Positions 51,955 through 61,966 are shown, counted from the first letter of the stretch. The stretch: DNA of 64,000 bases from JAUVZL01 sp965603515 (GCA_965603515.1 CBFDDH010000005.1:30238-94237); one strand, 5' to 3'. Notes: generated by a model not told the origin, from the sequence alone. A program made the numbers and translations.

Positions 51955-53310
51955 GTGTTATTATTTATTTTGCTCACCTATACGATCCCACCTGACTCAC
52001 CGATAATGGATAATATTGAATATTTGCAGATTAGAGGTCTTATTGACATTCCTTCGATAAGACCCTATGAAGCAGAGTGGGTCATTTCGCAGATAGATGA
52101 GCTCCTTATCAATGATGTCAAACTCAATCCATTAGACCGAAAAATCATATCACTTTTCAACCTGATTCTAACAAAAAACCAGGATTTCTCATATCTGGTT
52201 CACCTTAGTGGCGCCTACCAATTAGAACCAGAATATGGACATGGTTTTCTCGATGCGCGCTTAGGTGGACAATTAGCTAAAAACATCAAATTCTCCCAGG
52301 CATTGAGGCTTCAGCGGGCTTCAGACATCGATACATCCGGACCAAAACCCTGGCATGACTTCCAGTTTTATCTAACTGAAGGATTAATGAAAATGGAATC
52401 TGGTATCGTACATTTTGATATCGGCCGTAGAAATTACGTACTTGGCTTTGGTGACGATAATGACCTCCTTTTCTCGCTTGACTCTGAAGGATATGACAGT
52501 TATTTGTTATTCATACCTACTCGCTACTTTGAATTCTTCAATATCTTTTCGGTTCTCGATATTTCCCAAAACCGCTACATCTCAATCCACCGTATTGGAA
52601 TAGACCTGAAGAAATTCCTGAAACTAGGGTTTAGCGAAACCCTGCTCTTTGGCCAATCGCTTGAACCACTATATTTGAATCCTTTTTTGCCCTTTTATCT
52701 ATCGCAATGGGGACTGGACCGCAATGATAATATCATGTGGTGCTTTGATGTCCAGTTACGACTGTTCAAATCTGTTCTCTACGGTGAATTGCTGATCGAT
52801 GATTATATGTATGAAGATGATCCATACCCTGATAAGCTGGCTTACAAAATAGGTTTTAAATCAGTAGTACTTAACAATTTTTTAGTGAAGCTAAACTACA
52901 CCTTTGTTGATAAGTGGGTGTATACGCACCGGATACAGGACAATATTTATGTACGCGGTACCCATCCCCTGGGTTTTCCCCTGGGCAATGATGTTGACCA
53001 GTTATCCTGCAGTGTAAAATTCATGAATCGATTCGATCTATACCCTAAACTTGAGATTGAATATGTAAGAAAAGGACAGGGGAGTATCTTTTTGCCTTAC
53101 GAGCAAGAAGGTGGCACATGGAAACCTCCTTTTCCATCTGGTATAGTTGAGAAAAAACTCCAGATCGATTTTGGATTTGACTATATGCTCCGTTATAATT
53201 TCTATCTTAAAGTCAAGGCTGGTCAACGCTTTTGGCGCAATCACGGGCATTTATCAGGTAATGACCTGAATGATACAACCTTTGATCTCAGCTTGTGGGC
53301 TGTACTTTAG
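51955..53310 (+). CDS. Outer-membrane barrel, capsule-assembly Wzi-like
   Basis: 451 aa from GTG 51955 with AGGAGG 5 nt upstream. Short signal sequence (LLFILLTYTIPP). The N-terminal segment (YLQIRGLIDIPSIRPYEAEW) is the periplasmic lead-in seen in Wzi-family proteins, followed by a long antiparallel barrel with alternating aromatic strands. Wzi in Enterobacteria anchors capsule at the surface. Capsule biosynthesis genes are not present here, so the assignment rests on fold-level resemblance. Confidence 0.65.
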   Translation: MLLFILLTYTIPPDSPIMDNIEYLQIRGLIDIPSIRPYEAEWVISQIDELLINDVKLNPLDRKIISLFNLILTKNQDFSYLVHLSGAYQLEPEYGHGFLDARLGGQLAKNIKFSQALRLQRASDIDTSGPKPWHDFQFYLTEGLMKMESGIVHFDIGRRNYVLGFGDDNDLLFSLDSEGYDSYLLFIPTRYFEFFNIFSVLDISQNRYISIHRIGIDLKKFLKLGFSETLLFGQSLEPLYLNPFLPFYLSQWGLDRNDNIMWCFDVQLRLFKSVLYGELLIDDYMYEDDPYPDKLAYKIGFKSVVLNNFLVKLNYTFVDKWVYTHRIQDNIYVRGTHPLGFPLGNDVDQLSCSVKFMNRFDLYPKLEIEYVRKGQGSIFLPYEQEGGTWKPPFPSGIVEKKLQIDFGFDYMLRYNFYLKVKAGQRFWRNHGHLSGNDLNDTTFDLSLWAVL

Positions 53311-53625
53311 TCATAGTACGGTAAACTTCTCGACTCTTCCCGCGATGCGGGAATCGCTCGAAGGTTAATGTCATTATTGTTCGAGCAACCCCGCACTTTG
53401 TTAGACAAATACTAATATATTACACATAAAGCTTATTTGGGTTCTACAAGAACAGCATACGCATTCATAAAACCTGATTCAAAACAAAGACGGGGGCGTC
53501 GAGAACTACATTGCGGAACTTCTTGACTTCTTATGCGAAACTCCAAATTCAAACGACCAAAACAATTTGGAATTTTGAAAATTCGAGACTGGAATTTGGG
53601 GCTTGGCTCTTGGAGCTTTTCTTTT
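53311..53625. other. 315-nt convergent intergenic region
   Basis: Between two converging genes. It has a hairpin TCCCGC-GAT-GCGGGA near 53340, then AT-rich text. It ends in a quasi-repetitive stretch (AATTTGGAATTTTGAAAATT-like, about 53550-53610). No ORF or RNA gene recognised. Confidence 0.5.
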
Positions 53626-55083
53626 CTAGTGCCTGAAATGCCTCATGTGCGTGAAGACCATCGCCATATCATGTTCATTACACGCATCAATCACTTCCTG
53701 ATCACGTTTTGAGCCACCCGGTTGGATCACTGCGGTCACACCACTTTTCACGGCGGTATCAACGCCGTCGCGAAAAGGAAAGAAAGCATCTGAACCCATA
53801 ACAATACCGGCGCTTCTGTCAATGGACTGCTGCACCGCGATCTCTACGGCACCGACCCTTGAAGTCTGGCCCGCGCCGATACCCACAGTCCTTCCTTTTA
53901 TCGCAAAAACCACTGAGTTTGACTTGGTCCATTTGACTACTTTCCAGGCAAATTTCAAGGCTTCAGTCTCATAGTCATCAGGCGCTCTCTTGGTAACTAC
54001 TTCCCAATCCTTGACATCTCCTTTATCACGTTCCTGAACCAAGATACCACCAAAAACCGGACGATACACAATCGGCAATATCAGTTCAGGCGACAATTCT
54101 ACAATTCTTAGGTTTTTCTTGGTCTTCAGGATGTCGAGTGCATCTTTTTCAAAATCCGGGGCAATAATAACTTCGAAGAAGTGCTTTTTAATCAACTCAG
54201 CAGTTGGTCCAGTGACTTTCTGGTTAAATCCCACGAGACCGCCAAAAGCAGACATTGAATCAGCCATATATGCGCGCTCAAATGCCTCTTCCTGGCTTTC
54301 TCCGATCGCAACACCACATGGTGTCTGGTGCTTGATAACTGCACAAGCTATCTCATCAACAAATTCATTTGCTGTACCAAATGCAACTTCGGCATCAAGG
54401 ATATTGTTATAGGAGATCTTTTTGCCACCATGTATTATAAAACCATCTTGTTGTAGTTTATTGAGATAGAAAGCTGCTTTTTGATGCGGGTTTTCGCCAT
54501 AGCGCATGGGGATAAACCGCTCCGCACCAACCGAGAAATATATCTGTCTATCAATGTCCTCACCAAAATATTCAGCAATAATAACGTCATACCAGGCGAT
54601 ATAGCGGAATGATTGTTTTGCCAGGTCCAAGCGAAAGTCCTCAGTAAAGCCATCATTCTTCAGCACCTCGATGATCTCGTTGTACTGCACTGGGTCATAG
54701 GCAACTCCAACTTTCTTATAATTTTTTGCTCCTGCCCGTAGCAAAGTCACGCCACCAATATCAATGAACTCAACCATTTCATCTAAGGATTTACCTTTTT
54801 GCTCGAAAAAGGGATAGAGGTTACAGACCACAAGGCCGATTTCTCCGGTCTCAAGGATTTCTTTTGCAATCTTTTGACTGAGCGTTTTTACCCGTTCGCT
54901 TTCTGAACCACCTGTATAATCACTTATCTTAACTGCTTCAATACCATTTTCTTTCAGCAACTTATGAGTACCGCCCGTAGCGATTATTTGAAAACCAAGG
55001 TTTGCCAAAGATTTGGCAAAATCAACAATACCTTCTTTATTAGCCACAGATATAAGGGTTTTTTTATTTATTTTTTGTACCAT
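53626..55083 (-). CDS. purH: Bifunctional AICAR transformylase/IMP cyclohydrolase
   Basis: 485 aa, shorter than the ~530 aa E. coli enzyme. N-terminal MGS-like cyclohydrolase domain retains RVKTL, NLYPF, IDIGG and AKN (positions of the known catalytic Lys, Tyr, Asp, Lys), but the usual HPK-x-HGGIL loop is replaced by SQKIAKEIL, and the loop between it and NLYPF is about 20 residues shorter. The C-terminal formyltransferase has RYGENPHQ and KHQTPCG. It makes IMP in the last two purine steps. ATG 55083 lies 2 nt after the apgM stop. Confidence 0.93.
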   Translation of the reverse strand: MVQKINKKTLISVANKEGIVDFAKSLANLGFQIIATGGTHKLLKENGIEAVKISDYTGGSESERVKTLSQKIAKEILETGEIGLVVCNLYPFFEQKGKSLDEMVEFIDIGGVTLLRAGAKNYKKVGVAYDPVQYNEIIEVLKNDGFTEDFRLDLAKQSFRYIAWYDVIIAEYFGEDIDRQIYFSVGAERFIPMRYGENPHQKAAFYLNKLQQDGFIIHGGKKISYNNILDAEVAFGTANEFVDEIACAVIKHQTPCGVAIGESQEEAFERAYMADSMSAFGGLVGFNQKVTGPTAELIKKHFFEVIIAPDFEKDALDILKTKKNLRIVELSPELILPIVYRPVFGGILVQERDKGDVKDWEVVTKRAPDDYETEALKFAWKVVKWTKSNSVVFAIKGRTVGIGAGQTSRVGAVEIAVQQSIDRSAGIVMGSDAFFPFRDGVDTAVKSGVTAVIQPGGSKRDQEVIDACNEHDMAMVFTHMRHFRH

Positions 55084-55085
55084 GA

Positions 55086-56279
55086 TTAAGCTCCAAATTT
55101 GTTTATTTTTAATGCATGTGCCAATAATAACGGCATCAAATCAAGTGACCTCATCCTACCTAAAGTACCAGTTACGCAATTCCTTTCAGTGAAATCCTTC
55201 TTTTCCGGAAAGACATATTTCGAATATATTAACAAGGGATTTGGATGCCATGAATGTGAGTGGAGCAAGGCAGGGGTGGAGTGATCTGCTGTAATACAAA
55301 GAACTTCAGGCTTCAATTTCAGGATATCAGGTAATTTATTGTCAAATGCTTCAATGCATTTAACCTTCATCCTCTGGTCACCATCCTCACCAGCTTTATC
55401 AGTTCCTTTGATATGAAAAAAGAAAAAGTCAAATTTCAGATAATTCTCCTTTAAGGTTTTTATTTGATCGGAGATCGTCTCACCGGTTTTCAAAACGGTC
55501 ATGCCGACTAACCGGGCAAGACCCCGATACATTGGGTATGTTACAATCGCTGCTGGGTTTATACCGAACTGTTTGTCCATAGACTCCAGGTTAGGGTTCC
55601 TTGCATATCCTCTGAGCAGAACATAGTTTGCCCTTTCTTCATCCTTGAGAATCAAAGCAGCAGTTTTTATAAAAGTATTAATGACTTCTGCGGACTTTTC
55701 AGCGACTTTGTTCTTTGCCCTGACAAATACACGAGGTTGGTTTTCCTTTTGTGGATCAGCATCAGTTAGGTCCTGAGAAAGCTCTGCATCCTGAAATTTC
55801 ACCACAAATCTATGTTCTTTAGCCGGTTTGATGATCAGTGGAATCCCTTCAATCGTTTTGATCGCAGCCTGTAATTTATTGCATAACCTGGTACATTCTT
55901 CAGTTGAAATACGTCCGGCCCGGCGATCCGTGATAACCTTATCACTTATCGTTGCAAAATTCCCCCGTATTGCCAAATCCTTTTCCTCGACATCCAGACC
56001 AATACCTAAAGCTTCAAGCACACCGCGCCCGATCTGGTGCTCTATGGGATCATAACCAAACATAGCAAGGTGTGAAGGACCGCTGCCTGGTGTAATACCA
56101 GAGGCAATAGGGGTTGTTAACCCAAAACTGCTTTTCTTTGCCAGTTTATTCAGGTTAGGGGTTTTCGCCATCTCCAAAGCGGTCTTGTCCGGGTTTGGCA
56201 AATCGCCCAGCCCATCTAGGACAATAAGCATTATCCTGTTTTCATTTTTGGTCAATAGGTCTTGCAGAATCTTTGACAT
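55086..56279 (-). CDS. apgM: Cofactor-independent phosphoglycerate mutase, ApgM type
   Basis: 397 aa from ATG 56279, preceded by AAGGAG; a longer frame exists to 56327 but runs across the promoter. It opens MSKILQDLL and has metal/nucleophile motifs VLDGLGDLP and GSGPSHLAMFGYDP, plus ADHSTPALLHSHSWHP at the C-terminal end. This archaeal-type alkaline-phosphatase-superfamily enzyme interconverts 2- and 3-phosphoglycerate. It occurs in archaea and scattered bacteria. Confidence 0.93.
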   Translation of the reverse strand: MSKILQDLLTKNENRIMLIVLDGLGDLPNPDKTALEMAKTPNLNKLAKKSSFGLTTPIASGITPGSGPSHLAMFGYDPIEHQIGRGVLEALGIGLDVEEKDLAIRGNFATISDKVITDRRAGRISTEECTRLCNKLQAAIKTIEGIPLIIKPAKEHRFVVKFQDAELSQDLTDADPQKENQPRVFVRAKNKVAEKSAEVINTFIKTAALILKDEERANYVLLRGYARNPNLESMDKQFGINPAAIVTYPMYRGLARLVGMTVLKTGETISDQIKTLKENYLKFDFFFFHIKGTDKAGEDGDQRMKVKCIEAFDNKLPDILKLKPEVLCITADHSTPALLHSHSWHPNPLLIYSKYVFPEKKDFTERNCVTGTLGRMRSLDLMPLLLAHALKINKFGA

Positions 56280-56304
56280 ACCCACTCCTTCTCGTTGAGT
56301 CATT

Positions 56305-56332
56305 ACTATATCCGAAAAAAGCAGCAAGTCAA
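56305..56332 (-). promoter_or_regulatory. Promoter for apgM-purH
   Basis: Minus strand: TTGACT (56332-56327), 16-nt spacer, TATAGT (56310-56305); leader about 20 nt containing AAGGAG. Confidence 0.7.
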
Positions 56333-56458
56333 GATGAAAGGAAGGAAGTTAGGTTTAGGTTAGGAAACGAGAATATACTATATCCAGCATCTTAGCCCCT
56401 TGCCCATCTTCCATATTCTCTAGATTCCAAACCCAAAGCCATCATCTATTTTTATCAG

Positions 56459-56487
56459 TTGACTATTGTACGGGGGCTGTATATAAT
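56459..56487 (+). promoter_or_regulatory. Promoter for transglutaminase-like gene
   Basis: TTGACT at 56459-56464, 17-nt spacer, TATAAT at 56482-56487, then AAAGGAG before ATG 56510. Confidence 0.6.
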
Positions 56488-56509
56488 ACTGAAAGAAAGG
56501 AGCAAAATA

Positions 56510-57979
56510 ATGAAAAAAATTCTTGGTATAGTTATAATCATCGTGATATTTGCGGTAAGCATTTACCTGATATTGAAAATACCAAAACCGGAAAAGCTCG
56601 TTGTCGATCAGAACCAACTATCTACCGAACTGGAGAATACTGAGGAATGGCTTGGTATCTTCCTCCAGGGACAACGCATCGGTTATTCCTTTACTAAAAT
56701 TATAAAAACTGATACTGGTATCGTTGTTGAAAATCGCAGCCGTATGAGCTTGATGATGATGAACGCTCAAAGGACTGTTGATACGCATATTTATAGTCAT
56801 ACTAATAAGGAATACGTCTTAAAAGAATTTAAACTGCATCTTGAAACTCTCGGTCATGAATCAAAGATTGAAGGTAAGGTACAAGGGAAGAAGCTCCTCT
56901 TAACCGCCTATTCACAGGGCACACCAGAAACCCACACCATGATACTGAAAGAAACACCATATCTGCCCAGTGCTATTGAAGAAGTGATAAAAAACAAAAA
57001 GATGAAAGCCGGCGACGAAATCACCCTCCCCTATTTTGATCCAACTACCCAATCCTCAGCTCAGGCCCATATCAAAATGTTTAATAAGGAAAAAGTAACT
57101 GTGTTAGGTGAGGTATATCTTGGAACAAGAGTGGAAATCGATATTATGGGGTTAAGTGAAATAGCATGGTTTGATGACGATTTCAAATTGATCAAACGAG
57201 CCTCGCCAGCAATGGGCATGGAAATGATACCTTTGTCAAAAGAAGAAGCGCTCGCCGATATAGAACCATCTGAAGCATTTGATCTCCTTTCTTTCTTTTC
57301 AGTAAAACCAGACAAACCACTTGGCGACGCTGGAAAACTAGCTTTTCTAAAACTCAAGCTCGGAGATATTACACCCAGTGGTCTGGACCTCGATGATGAT
57401 TTTCAGAAATTGGTCAGTCAAGAACCCCTTATCCTGGAATTTTACTTACCAAAGCTCGCTGAATTACCTGAATTTAACACACCCATCAAAGAACACGATG
57501 AATTCCTCAAGTCGTCACTCTACATACAATGCGAAAATGCACAGATAATTGCCAAGGCAAAGGAAATTGTTGGTGGCGAAAAGAACGCCAAGAAAATTGT
57601 TGCCAAGCTCGTGACTGGCGTGTACAGGATGCTCAAAAAGAACCCTACGGCATCCTTACCATCAGCCATTGATGTATTGAAAACAAAAGAGGGTGATTGC
57701 AATGAACATGCAGTGCTGTTTGCCGCTTTGGCGCGTGCTTCGGGTATTCCAACTAAGATCTATGTGGGTTTGGTCAGTCTCCAGGGTTCGGCATATTTTT
57801 ATCACGCATGGTGCGCTGTTTGGATTGGGAAATGGGTTCCAGTTGATCCAACATTCAATCAATTTCCCGCTGACATCGGTCATCTAAAATTGAAAGAGGG
57901 AGAAGTCTCTGAATGGGCGAAAGTCCTGAAAGTTGTCGGCAAATTGCAGATCAACGTGCTTGATTCGAAACTAAAATAA
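56510..57979 (+). CDS. Membrane-anchored transglutaminase-like protein
   Basis: 489 aa from ATG 56510 (AGGAG upstream). One N-terminal membrane helix (ILGIVIIIVIFAVSIYLIL) with the rest outside. Residues about 35-290 are a beta-rich region of unknown role. The C-terminal transglutaminase core has the Cys-His-Asp triad: GDCNEHAVLFAALARASGIP, YFYHAWCAVWIG and VPVDPTFNQ. Such domains cleave or cross-link peptides, or act as papain-like proteases. An ABC exporter follows 18 nt later, so it may process or accompany an exported substrate. Confidence 0.9.
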   Translation: MKKILGIVIIIVIFAVSIYLILKIPKPEKLVVDQNQLSTELENTEEWLGIFLQGQRIGYSFTKIIKTDTGIVVENRSRMSLMMMNAQRTVDTHIYSHTNKEYVLKEFKLHLETLGHESKIEGKVQGKKLLLTAYSQGTPETHTMILKETPYLPSAIEEVIKNKKMKAGDEITLPYFDPTTQSSAQAHIKMFNKEKVTVLGEVYLGTRVEIDIMGLSEIAWFDDDFKLIKRASPAMGMEMIPLSKEEALADIEPSEAFDLLSFFSVKPDKPLGDAGKLAFLKLKLGDITPSGLDLDDDFQKLVSQEPLILEFYLPKLAELPEFNTPIKEHDEFLKSSLYIQCENAQIIAKAKEIVGGEKNAKKIVAKLVTGVYRMLKKNPTASLPSAIDVLKTKEGDCNEHAVLFAALARASGIPTKIYVGLVSLQGSAYFYHAWCAVWIGKWVPVDPTFNQFPADIGHLKLKEGEVSEWAKVLKVVGKLQINVLDSKLK

Positions 57980-57997
57980 TCACCATTAAGAAGAAAT

Positions 57998-58741
57998 ATG
58001 AAAACCCTCGTTATAAGAAAACTGCGCAAGCGCTTCGGTAAAGCATGGGCGCTCAAAAATCTTAACATTGAATTAGACCGCGGCGAGATCTTTGTACTTT
58101 TAGGACCTAATGGCGCTGGTAAAACAACGACACTTAAACTTATTGCTGGTCTTTTCCACCCTACGCACGGTGATATATTTATCAAAGGCATGAATTTAGC
58201 TGAAGAACCATTGAAAGCAAAGCGCTTGACCGGCTACATTCCAGATGAACCTTTCATTTACAACAAATTGACCGGTCGTGAATTCATTAATTTCATCGCT
58301 GGTATCTATAAGATCAACAAGGACCAATATGAAAGCCGAATGAATTCGCTTTTGCGGAAACTCGATATTGGTGGATGGATCGATGATTTCTCTGAAACCT
58401 ATTCCCACGGCATGAAACAAAAGATAATAATGTGCCAACTATTTCTCCATAACCCTGACTTGATATTGATCGACGAACCGCTTGTTGGGTTAGATCCGAA
58501 ATCCAGTAAATCAGTGCGCGAAACCTTTTTGCAACTGAGAACACAAGGTAAGACCCTGTTTATCTGCACTCACACGCTATCATTTGCCAAAGAAATCGCG
58601 AGTAAGATCGGCATTATTAATAAAGGCGAATTAAAATTTATCGGCACGCTCAGTGAACTTTCAGAGATCTCAGGAAAAAAAGATATTGAGGAAATATATC
58701 TTAAGCTCTCCCAAGAGACTCCTGTAGAACCTGAGGTATAG
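57998..58741 (+). CDS. ABC transporter ATP-binding protein
   Basis: 247 aa. Walker A GPNGAGKTTT, signature YSHGMKQK (an SHGMKQ form common in ABC-2 exporters), Walker B LILIDEPLVGLDP and H-switch CTHTLSF. It pairs with the membrane protein 15 nt downstream. Substrate unknown; drug, polysaccharide or peptide exporters share this ATPase type. Confidence 0.94.
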   Translation: MKTLVIRKLRKRFGKAWALKNLNIELDRGEIFVLLGPNGAGKTTTLKLIAGLFHPTHGDIFIKGMNLAEEPLKAKRLTGYIPDEPFIYNKLTGREFINFIAGIYKINKDQYESRMNSLLRKLDIGGWIDDFSETYSHGMKQKIIMCQLFLHNPDLILIDEPLVGLDPKSSKSVRETFLQLRTQGKTLFICTHTLSFAKEIASKIGIINKGELKFIGTLSELSEISGKKDIEEIYLKLSQETPVEPEV

Positions 58742-58756
58742 ACAAACCCCTGAACA

Positions 58757-60409
58757 ATGAGAGATTTTTTCATCATAATTTTCACCCGCATTAAGATAAT
58801 CGTCAAATCTTTACTTTCAATGCATGCCATTGAACTACTATCATTCGTCATTGTGATCGGTTGTTTTCTTTTCGGCTCTTATTATGTATTCTTCCGTATC
58901 TTCAAGTATCTGGTGACCGTCGAGGCGATTGGTCTTGCACTCATGGATCGAATAATTGAAATGGCTTTTTTTGTCTTCTTTACTATGCTCTTATTCAGTA
59001 ATGTAATAACATCATTCTCAACTTTCTATAATAATAAAGAACTGGATTTTCTGTTTTCCTTACCGATCCAGCCGACGTCAATATACCTTAGTAAACTGTT
59101 TGAAAATTGCATTTATGCATCTTGGGCAACAATGATCCTTGCCCTGCCTTTGCTTTCTGCTTATGGAATAGTAACCCATGCACCGGTTTTTTACTACCCT
59201 CTGTCGATTGTTAGTATCTTGATCTACTTGATCATCCCCGCCACAATGGCGTCCTTATTGATCTTCGCCATTTTCCGGATTTTTCCTAAGTTGACTTCAA
59301 GAGATGTAATAGTCCTATCGGTCACTCTTATCATCGGGTTGACCTACTTATTCGTTAAAACCAATAACCCCGAACTCCTCAAGGTCTTTGAGACTGACAA
59401 CGAACAAGAACTTTTGAGGTTTGCCACCAATCTAACAACGGTGGGCGGTACTTTTGTTCCATCAACTTGGCTAACCAATATAATAAAGCGTCTGAGCGGT
59501 CGCGCAAATCTAGGTTTTTTCTATTTTGCATTGCTTTTCTTCACTAGTCTAAGTATGACGATCATCGCTTTTTTCGCGGCCCGACTTCTCTATGCAAAAT
59601 CCTGGGCACTTATCAATGAACACGGGACAAAAACAAAACGAAGGAAATCACGCCTCCATGAATATAAATATAATCAGTCAAGTACATTATTCTTCAAAGA
59701 CTTGCTCGTTTTTATCCGTGAACCTATTCAATGGGTACAGCTGTCGATCTTCATAATACTATTAGTCGTATATATGATTTCTCTGAAGAGAACCCCTCTA
59801 TACTTCACTTTTCCCGTATGGCGCACTATTGTATCGTTCCTCAATTTTACCTTTGTCACTTTTGTATTGGCAACCGTGGGCGTAAGGTTCATATTTCCAG
59901 CGATAAGTCTTGAACGTGCTGGCATTTGGTTTATCTGTTCTTCACCGCTTTCTTTGAGCAAGGTCATGAAGATCAAGTACTATGCAAACCTAATAATGGC
60001 GATATTGATCCTGGAGAGTCTTTTGATCATCTCGAATCTATTCATCAAAACTGACTCCCAGATGTATATCTTGATGCCTGCAATAGCGTTGTTTGTTGCC
60101 GCATCTTTAGTCTCGATAAACCTCGGTTTAGGTGCGCGGTTCCCGCAATTCAACGAAACCAATCCATCAAAAATCGCGGCGGGCGGCGGCGGGGTTATTG
60201 CTGCTCTTGCAAGCATCGCCTATGTAGGGATCTCGATAATAATTCTTGCCACGCCAGCGTATCATTATATAACAAGTAAATACTATGATCGGCCCGTCAA
60301 CCACCTCATGATATTGGTTCCTCTGATAGTCTTTCTCATCCTTAATACAATTACGATCATCTTTCCTTTGCGCATGGGTCTCAGATCCCTTGAGCAAAGA
60401 GACTTCTGA
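58757..60409 (+). CDS. ABC-2-like exporter permease
   Basis: 550 aa with about 10-12 hydrophobic segments, the first near residues 25-52. The family is the large putative ABC exporter permease (ABC-2 related) with NNKELDFLFSLPI, a conserved motif where ABC-2 permeases have a coupling helix. Ends with LRSLEQRDF. It has no nucleotide-binding domain, so it needs the preceding ATPase. Confidence 0.88.
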   Translation: MRDFFIIIFTRIKIIVKSLLSMHAIELLSFVIVIGCFLFGSYYVFFRIFKYLVTVEAIGLALMDRIIEMAFFVFFTMLLFSNVITSFSTFYNNKELDFLFSLPIQPTSIYLSKLFENCIYASWATMILALPLLSAYGIVTHAPVFYYPLSIVSILIYLIIPATMASLLIFAIFRIFPKLTSRDVIVLSVTLIIGLTYLFVKTNNPELLKVFETDNEQELLRFATNLTTVGGTFVPSTWLTNIIKRLSGRANLGFFYFALLFFTSLSMTIIAFFAARLLYAKSWALINEHGTKTKRRKSRLHEYKYNQSSTLFFKDLLVFIREPIQWVQLSIFIILLVVYMISLKRTPLYFTFPVWRTIVSFLNFTFVTFVLATVGVRFIFPAISLERAGIWFICSSPLSLSKVMKIKYYANLIMAILILESLLIISNLFIKTDSQMYILMPAIALFVAASLVSINLGLGARFPQFNETNPSKIAAGGGGVIAALASIAYVGISIIILATPAYHYITSKYYDRPVNHLMILVPLIVFLILNTITIIFPLRMGLRSLEQRDF

Positions 60410-60532
60410 GCCTCGCTTCGCTTGATTTTCTTCTCCCAAAGAAGGTGTGTTTTGAAAATTTGAATTTAGGATTTATGTATTATTTAGAGTTTAGAATTTT
60501 GATATTAGGATTTGACCGACCTGCCGTGAGGT

Positions 60533-61357
60533 TCAACCAGGATATTTTTTCTTTATAAAACTGATAACCTCTTCAACCTGCTCCTTGGGGGTTGACGCAC
60601 CAGCGGTCACGCCAATACTCTTGACACCTTCAAACCAGTCAATTATGACATCATCAACAGATTCAATGTGATAGGATGGTTTTATTTTCTTGCACATTTG
60701 GTAGAGCCGCGTTGTATTGGCGCTGTTCTTACCACCAACAACCAGCATCATATCAGCTTTCTCTGCAATACGCATAGCCTCTTTAGTACGCAGAATCGTT
60801 GCCTTGCAGATTGTGTTGTAGATTTTCATCTCTGACACACTGGGAATGAGATTGGCGATCGCCTCATTCAGATGGACTAAATCAAGCGTTGTTTGTGGAA
60901 CCACGCCGATTTTATGTTTTTTGAGCTTCAGGTCCTTTGAGTACATCACTGCTCTGTTACCTGCATAGCCCAGGAGACCTTTTACTTCAGGATGATCTTT
61001 TTCACCAATGATTACAACATAATAACCTTCAGTGATGAGGCTTTCTACATAACGTTGAGCCCGACGCACCCTTGGACATGTTGCATCGATTATTTCAAAC
61101 TTTTTTCTTTTCAGTTTCTTAAGAAGCACTGGTGGTATCCCATGCGAACGGATTATTACTTTTCCGCTCTTGATATCACTGATTTTGTCCACCGTAATAA
61201 TACCTTGCTTTTTTAGACTCTCGACTGCCACCCGATTATGAATCAATGGACCAAGCGAATAGACTTTGCTTTGCTTTCTTGTGGCTTTAAGTGCCGTCTC
61301 AATCGCCCTTTTTACACCAAAACAAACTCCTCCGTAACGTGCGCGATAAATTTTCAT
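60533..61357 (-). CDS. ispH: 4-hydroxy-3-methylbut-2-enyl diphosphate reductase
   Basis: 274 aa. The three cluster cysteines lie in GVCFGVKRAI, DATCPRVRRAQ and NTICKATILRTKEA; IRSHGIPP, KDHPEVKG, SANTTRL and AGASTPKEQV complete the LytB/IspH signature. Last step of the MEP isoprenoid pathway, making IPP and DMAPP. It overlaps plsC by 4 nt, so the two are co-transcribed. Confidence 0.97.
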   Translation of the reverse strand: MKIYRARYGGVCFGVKRAIETALKATRKQSKVYSLGPLIHNRVAVESLKKQGIITVDKISDIKSGKVIIRSHGIPPVLLKKLKRKKFEIIDATCPRVRRAQRYVESLITEGYYVVIIGEKDHPEVKGLLGYAGNRAVMYSKDLKLKKHKIGVVPQTTLDLVHLNEAIANLIPSVSEMKIYNTICKATILRTKEAMRIAEKADMMLVVGGKNSANTTRLYQMCKKIKPSYHIESVDDVIIDWFEGVKSIGVTAGASTPKEQVEEVISFIKKKYPG

Positions 61358-61932
61358 CTCAGTTTCAATACCTCTTCTTTCAATCTCTGACTAAACCGCT
61401 CCATATCTTCACGGTTATTCTCATAACCTGCAGGAGAGATGGGCTTGCCAAAGCTGATTTTAAGTCTATCTGAACGCAGAACAAGTCGCAAAAACCGCTT
61501 ATTAGAATTCGCTATGTACGTCGGAATAACCGGGATCCCCATATTTGTTGCAAGATAACTGACGCCAGGATTAAACGGTAGCATATGTCCTTTTTTTGAC
61601 CTCGTACCCTCTGGGAAAATAACGACTACCGCACCCTTTTTTAGTAATTTCATCGCCGTTCTCAAACCCTGAATACCACTGATAGGTATTGCATTATATG
61701 CTTTTATCAAACGTGCAAAAACTTTTAAGTTCTCAAATAGATCTATTTTAGCCAGGAAATGGATCTCCCTTGCTGCACAAGCACCGACAATCGGTGGGTC
61801 AAAAAAGGACACGTGGTTGCACGCGATAATAAAAGATCCTTTTTTCGGTACTGAACCGTTTATCCTTATACCGGTTAGCAGCTTAAGTAAAGGGAAAACC
61901 AGAATCCAGGAAATAAACCATTTGAAAGTCAT
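61354..61932 (-). CDS. plsC: 1-acyl-sn-glycerol-3-phosphate acyltransferase
   Basis: 192 aa, compact PlsC. Acyltransferase blocks: NHVSFFDPP (a conservative variant of NHxSxxD), FPEGTRSKKG and VIPTYI. One N-terminal hydrophobic segment anchors it. It makes phosphatidic acid. The ATG lies 6 nt after a TATAAT box with no ribosome binding site, so the mRNA is leaderless. Confidence 0.94.
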   Translation of the reverse strand: MTFKWFISWILVFPLLKLLTGIRINGSVPKKGSFIIACNHVSFFDPPIVGACAAREIHFLAKIDLFENLKVFARLIKAYNAIPISGIQGLRTAMKLLKKGAVVVIFPEGTRSKKGHMLPFNPGVSYLATNMGIPVIPTYIANSNKRFLRLVLRSDRLKISFGKPISPAGYENNREDMERFSQRLKEEVLKLR

Positions 61933-61938
61933 TAGATT

Positions 61939-61966
61939 ATTATACTATGAATCATCGATATTGCAA
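61939..61966 (-). promoter_or_regulatory. Promoter, leaderless, for plsC-ispH
   Basis: Minus strand: TTGCAA (61966-61961), 16-nt spacer, TATAAT (61944-61939); ATG follows after 6 nt. Confidence 0.7.
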
